A stretch of DNA of 64,000 nt. It comes from Paramacrobiotus metropolitanus (Eukaryota > Tardigrada > Eutardigrada > Parachela > Macrobiotidae). Below the pieces are notes generated by a model. The model had not been told where the DNA came from and did not search any database. It worked only from the letters and a program-made list of their open reading frames with translations. Of the stretch, positions 58,267-64,000 are shown in pieces. The stretch covers positions 434,001 to 498,000 of the forward strand of contig NW_026570290.1 in assembly GCF_019649055.1 (NCBI RefSeq). The letters run 5' to 3'. The translations under genes and the position numbers were made by a program. Positions within the stretch are counted from its first letter, which is position 1. Every line of letters starts with the position of its first letter.

Positions 58267-61200
58267 CTATACGTAGTATTCCACTTTAATATCGCCCTGC
58301 TCCGAATTCGGCAGATAGCCAATCCAGTGAATATCCATACCCGGGATCCTCTTGCCGCCCCCGGCCTCCACCGCCTGCTGCGAGGCCAGATTGAACTTCA
58401 TCACATCGCCCCACAGCCAGTCTTCGCCCATATCCCGCAGCTTCTGCATCACTGCATGGCCCACTGCCCGCACTATACCGGCATTGCGCAGTTGCGGCTT
58501 GACGAAGGCCGCGCCGATGACCCCTTCCCCTTTGTACAGCACATACGCCACCGGGTTATCGGGCTCATCGTCCGGGAAGAGGGCGGCCGTGGGGAAGCCG
58601 TTCTCGATTAAATAGCGGAAGTAGATGGTGTTGTTGGCTTCGTGCCCGTACTTCCGGTCGCGGCTGATGATGGCCGCGTGATGCGGCTGTAGTGTGCCCA
58701 TCCGGTAACCTTTGGGAACTTCGTACCTGTCGTCACAGATAAATCGGTGAAGCCAGACGATAACCCTGCATCTGGAGTTTTACCTTATATTATATAGCAG
58801 TTTTTGGCTAAGTTTATAGTTTTATCTTGGTTACTTTTTATTACACACATATACGAGTACAATATGTCTAGAGTAGTATTTTTTACTTTGTGTTTGGTTA
58901 TTATTACTGATATGCTAATTAATTTTTATGACATTGTAGCGTTAGTGACAATACATGATTAGGTAAACTGCATGCGCATACACCATGCCGCAAACACACA
59001 GGATTAAATGTTACTACGTAGTATAGGCGGCTTTTTATTGGCCGCGGAGTGTATAACGTATTCTGGAAAAGTGAAATGTGTTGAACAACTTTATTCGTGA
59101 TTTTCCGTAATTTTATTGCACACTATATCTATAGATTTTGTATTTCGTAATTCTTAATTTGAATTCGCAATACATGCAGTAATAATGTCTAATACTACCA
59201 GATCACGAAAACACCATCGTGTTTCTGTTATACTTTTATGGGTGGTTTGAACTTGATTTAGCATCTTTTTGTAAACATATTACATTATTCTCGATGAGTT
59301 AGCCGAAAAGCCGAAAATTACTAGGGTTGTTTTACAGGATTAAATATTCGTTAATATTCGCTAATGGTTGCTGCCTAGAACTTCTGCACTATTTGTATTG
59401 TTCTTCGTACCTCGTATTTATGTCGAAATGTAGAAAGTATTTTAAAATGAGAATAAAGTAAACTTATGTAAAAAAGCATTCTTAAGTGGTGGCATATATT
59501 CTGTCTCTTACCTTATGTGAAAAAAATTATTACTAGTATTGCCATACTTTACCGGCATTATAGTAAATTCTAGATTCTTGATTCTTAATTTCAAAATGTA
59601 CGGGAAATCTTACGATAGATCCAGATTTGGCAGATCAAAATGGTATGCGATTGCTCCTTCCGGTTGACCTTTCCGATAAACCAGCTGATCAAAACGCCCA
59701 TCCGGAAGATGCTTCCCATCTTCCAATAAGACTAAATGCTCCGGCTCCGTAATGTCTGCACAAATAATTTTAACTGGGTGAAAGTTTTTCCCTAATACAA
59801 TGTGCAGAGACATAGATTTTGCTTATAAAAAATTTCGACGCACCGGCAAACATGATCGGCTTCGTCCAATCAACAACTCGCTGCTCGTACAACATCTGTT
59901 TGAGAATACTGGTGTTTGTTGAATAAACGAAAACCACATAGCCGTTCATGATAGGAACGTAATTCTAAAAATATGTGTAATTGCTGTCATATCACTCACA
60001 TGATCAGGTGATGATCTTCATCGTCATCGTTTATGCAGCTTCATTTTTGATCTGTACTCGTACTTTGGGGAAATAACTGTTAATTTGTAAAAGTTTTACT
60101 GAGTAAGTTATAAGCAGGTTTGATTAACAGTAAAATAAAAATACAGGTTATTTCAATTAAAAGTGTGGAAACCTATAAAAATAAAAGGTCACATTTAATA
60201 ATTTGCGTACCTCTCCTGATGGTTCTGGACGGCAAATGCATACCGATACATTGGGGAAATCATCCACAACAAATTCCAAACCCGGCCAGGCAAACCGTTC
60301 ACGAACAACATTGCGTACAAGATGAAAAACCTGTACATGTAGATGGAAGAATTAAAAATCACTCAACAACTTTAAATTAATTCGCACAACAATGCGTAAT
60401 CGTTGTACAAATCATACACCGACAGTATTATGTAAAAACGATTAAAAAATGGAACTTTGGGTACTACTTAATGAGTAATGATGAATAATAAGCTCGATAA
60501 ATTAAATTTGCAAGGTCACAAGATTTTAAACAGGGATAAATGCTTTAGAAGCGTTACAAGCAGAAATAACTGCAAACAATAATAAATTTATTTTTGAGAC
60601 GTTATGGATAGCTAGATGAAATGAAATTAAAGGCTACAAGATAAAAGGAAATTATCGTAATAAGTTTGTATTCTAATAAAAACGCACAAGACGTAATTTC
60701 AAACGGGAACGAAATAAACCTAAAAATAATCTGGTAAATCAGTACAGTATCTGGTAAATCAGGTTAAGTTAGTTTGGTAAATTATAACATTAACGGCACT
60801 AATTCGGAGAAAAGAAAATAAATTCACAAAGAATTGCACTCGCTGATCCTGACAACTGCACGGCACAGAAAATAAAATACGTAAATTACACTGATAAGAT
60901 TATAAAATAAAGAAAACATTTTGATCATATGGAAAGCTGACGCACAAATAATAGTGATACGTAATAGGTAGTGATAAAGTTAAGCATGGTAATGCGCGGA
61001 TGAATAACAAATTAAAATAGTTCAGTTTATGCAAGAAAGGTTACAAGCTACAGTAGATATAAAGCGGGGCAAACGCTATATCCGAATCAATTGTCTCGTA
61101 TGCACGAATAACATGAAACAAAGAGGAAATTTAACACATGGAAAGCATAAAATAATGACGAAACCTTAAATTAATGAATTAAGTTTGAAAGGTTACGAGA

Positions 61201-61330
61201 TAAAGAGGAATTATCAGGGATTTTTCTAGAAAACAAACGAATAAAAGCGCCGTACCGGTAATGAACGTGGTAAATCACGTTCGAGTTGCGGCAGAAATTG
61301 CCGAAGCTGCTGTTTATCCAGGATGAACAT
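58267..61330 (-). CDS. GLYAT-like N-acyltransferase
   Basis: Five minus-strand exons in matching phases: 61330-61256, 60330-60211, 59964-59844, 59791-59614 and 58726-58267 (954 nt, 317 aa, close to the usual 290-300 aa). Start ATG at 61330 gives MFILDKQQLRQFLPQLERDL, the GLYAT-type N-terminus. Exon 2 has FVVDDFPNVSVCICRPEP and exon 3 VDWTKPIMF, matching the GLYAT N-terminal domain. The last exon holds the GNAT-fold C-terminal domain (TAALFPDDEPDNPVAYVLY, LRNAGIVRAVGHAVMQKL, FNLASQQAV). This family transfers acyl groups from acyl-CoA to glycine or related amines in detoxification. The particular substrate cannot be read from the sequence. Splice sites are all GT-AG and no lesion is visible. 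Confidence 0.85.
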
Positions 61331-62952
61331 GATAACTTCCGCACAGAGAAACGGTAGTATACCAAAGTAAGGTAACTTCCGGAAAGAAAAATACCGAGTA
61401 ATACATAAAATCCATATAATTGCCGCCCCTTTTATAGGGACTTAATATCTCCATGATGAAAAGTTAAGACAGTAAAACTAGGATATTATCGACGCGGGTC
61501 ATCTGCCTTTATTACCCTTCATCTTTTTCCAGCACCTTTTATTTTTGGCAGCAGGTACATCTCCAGAAATGCGCCGTTCACATGTGTACTCAAGGGTACA
61601 ACCGTGATAATATTATTTAATGGCCATAGTACGGCGGTATCAGTCATACTATATGTATATGTGCTGGAAAAACGGTGCGGACGACTGGTATTTTATCTTT
61701 TTTCTGTCAGTACAAGGTCTGTATAAATTAGTTAATGGTGTACGCGCGTTACGGACGCCGGAGTAATTCCCGTACGATTAGATAAACTTTGCGCCACGTA
61801 CAGTATACAGTAGCCATTCAGATATTATGATTTTATTTACCGCGTGTATTTGCGCGTGGGACAGAATACGGGGATATATTCTGTCAGGTTGTCAAGGGTC
61901 ATTTAGTTTAAACGATAAAATCTTGTCGAAGCCATCGGAATAATATACCGGTAATTGCAAATAAATCACTTGGCACACTTTCCGCTCTAATGGGAGCATT
62001 AGCCGTTAATAACTTTTAATTTACTTTTCTTTTTTGTTTACCTTTTAATAACTTTTTTACGCTACACATTAATAAAATATTTAAACTTCTTAAGGTTAAT
62101 ATTTTGAGCGGGAATCGCATCAACGATCGTCGATCCATCGGAATGGATATAAAATTCCAGTTAGCTTGTATGCATAGTTAAAATATAGGATGGCATGTGA
62201 TTTCTAAATTAATGAATAACAAAATTTAATATGCAGAAAAACACGCCAGCGTAAAATTTCAAACACATTAATAGCGCTTATAAGCTGTGGCTCCAACGAG
62301 TTGCCAGATTTTCAGCATTTTAGTCTTTATTGACGCTAACAAATCTATACTCGTACGTAAGTGTAAAACTACAATGTATCTACATGTGAATTACAGAGAA
62401 CAGAATAAACTTTAGGTAATTTATGTGTTCGCGATTGCAAATTTTGATAAAGATAATAAGTATTACCTTATTTTGTTTTGTACTTGTCTGTTTGTTGATT
62501 AAAAACCGCCTATTGCAAACTCACGTATTAATAGAAATATTTAACGTTGAGGTAAAACACATTATGAGTTATTTTTACGTGATAATTCGCGGTTTAAATG
62601 CGCCGAACCATTGATAATTTGTGATGCAGTAGTAACGATATTACTGTAACAGAATACCTAATTTTACCATTTTACGAGATTGAAATAGAAAACAAATACA
62701 AAATAATTGGAAATACCGCTGTTCTTCTAGGTAAAAGTGTAAAGACTACTAAATCATGAAACCTAACATGCCCCCGCGCGAATAAATATTAGCATGTGCT
62801 AATAATACTTCGTTTTTATGCGTACTTGGAGTTTTCGAGATCCTTGCATAAGAACTTACGAATAAGCACCGTTAAAGACAAAATTATTGCTTTACCGGTT
62901 TGATACGTACTAAAATTTTGAGAATTTATTAAAACTGGACGATGCTAAAATA
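61331..62952. other. Intergenic region upstream of the GLYAT-like gene
   Basis: AT-rich, with no supported exon. It would contain the GLYAT-like promoter just above 61330 on the minus strand, but no specific motif stands out. Confidence 0.4.
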
Positions 62953-63390
62953 CTGTGGTGCCAAGTAAATTCCGCACCATTTCGTAAAGTGTGATACGCT
63001 AGAGCTGTATATGGGGTTCAGCGTTCGCTGAACGCGCGGAACAGAGTCAGGCTGCCAGTAGTAAAGGGTCGAGCGTTGCTCACTCTTGAAAAATCGTTCC
63101 TGCTTCAAAACGGCTTTCTATCAAGACTTACAGACTTGAATTTAATCAAAAAAATATTTGTACAATTATTTATTTTTACAAAACATACGAACTGTATTAC
63201 GTATTATCTAGCTGCTGGTTTGAAATGCTTTGTCGTACCCGCACGTACTACTGAATGTGAATTGTTTCCATTGCTTGTTCAGGCAGTTCATAAGCCTGTA
63301 AAAAGTGAACCCACTGAACGCTAGAGCCCTCTATACAGCGCTTGTCTAGCATGCTGTACGAAAAAGTGCGGAATTTACTTGGCACCACAG
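62953..63390. mobile_element. MITE with TA target duplication, 438 bp
   Basis: Inverted termini CTGTGGTGCCAAGTAAATTC and complement (62953 and 63390), about 25 bp perfect, flanked by TA on both sides. Sub-terminal segments around CGCTAGAGC are also inverted. TA duplication fits Tc1/mariner-type elements. The 82-codon internal frame shows no transposase motif. Confidence 0.7.
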
Positions 63391-64000
63391 TACGTAAATT
63401 CTTAGCGCGCTTGAAAACATTGGTATGGCGACGTTGATTTATTCATTTTATTGCGGTTTCAAACTACTAAAATAATAGGTAAATGATAAAAAGTAGGTAC
63501 AGATATATTATACGTAGGCCTTGAGTGTGTTCCTTGACTTTACCCAGGCCATGTCATAAAGTGGTAGCAATCGCATTGATACTCGTATTAATGTTATTCG
63601 TATTTGCTGCTTACTCGCAGATGATTTGATTACAACTGTACTGTACTCTGTACTTGTACATATGTAATTATGCCTCTTTTTGAATGGGTTTGCATACCAC
63701 AAAGTCTGTAATTATGCGGTATTTGACTTGCAATATTGCTGCATCGATACCGGAAGCTATCGGATAATCTGTCCCGAATTATAGACACTATTAACTTACT
63801 AACCAACAGTAGTAATTAACCGCACTTGTACGAGTATAACAAATCGGAAACCGTTAAAAGTACCCTCGGTAATCGCCTTATAGACATCGTTTTCTCGCTA
63901 ATTATGTTGTAAGCGTATATTCCACAATTAGCATTTTTTTATGACTCTAACTGGGCACAAGAGATCATTGTTCTTCGTCCAGGTCGTTCGTACCGACCCA
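63391..64000. other. AT-rich flank, nothing recognised
   Basis: No coding exon, RNA gene or repeat could be supported in the last 600 bp of the window. Confidence 0.4.

Overview
This is eukaryotic, animal-type DNA: spliced genes with GT-AG introns, moderate GC, and no bacterial features. The gene set (insect-type gustatory receptor, single-SH3 Vav, MATH-BTB, GLYAT-like acyltransferase, expanded F-box genes) suggests an ecdysozoan such as a tardigrade or small arthropod. I infer this from family content only; species is not provable here.

Layout. 0.7-2.0 kb: a two- or three-exon gene with an MRG-like chromo-barrel domain. 3.0-4.8 kb (minus): a three-exon gustatory-receptor-like 7TM gene. 6.25-9.8 kb (minus): a MATH-BTB gene with an in-frame stop in the BTB domain; its large intron holds a 1.7 kb Mutator-like DNA element carrying a Ulp1-type (C48) protease. 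10.5-20.1 kb: a complete 14-exon Vav orthologue (CH, acidic, DH, PH, C1, SH2, SH3; 897 aa). 20.1-28.4 kb: a diverged segmental duplication starting in the Vav 3' UTR and including an unnamed F-box family with an N-terminal Tudor/chromo-like domain. Copy A (22.2-24.2 kb) is nearly intact, copy B (28 kb) is a fragment, and copy C (54.4-56.0 kb) is rearranged with its halves on opposite strands. Several foldback/MITE elements lie among them. 58.3-61.3 kb (minus): a complete five-exon GLYAT-like gene.

The dominant object is a giant Ty3/gypsy-type LTR retrotransposon at 29373-53985 (24.6 kb). It has two 360-bp LTRs that look identical, a 4-bp target duplication (CCTC), and a primer binding site that directly abuts the LTR and matches initiator tRNA-Met. 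It encodes Gag (1264 aa), a repeat-rich ORF, aspartic protease, RT/RNase H and integrase, then at least five further ORFs of unknown function. Successive ORFs mostly overlap in a +1 relation; one junction carries a canonical -1 slippery heptamer and another is a single in-frame TAA.

The element carries nucleotide-level structure that its coding cannot explain. (1) The motif AAAGGTCA and its complement TGACCTTT occur roughly 125 times, in all three reading frames and in untranslated parts. (2) Several families of short RNA hairpins recur with conserved loops and compensating stem changes, best seen in seven consecutive stem-loops in the 3' untranslated region (52406-52822) with a related one in the leader. 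These, with the extra ORFs, are the best candidates for an undescribed system: a giant retroelement whose RNA or DNA is studded with recognition sites.
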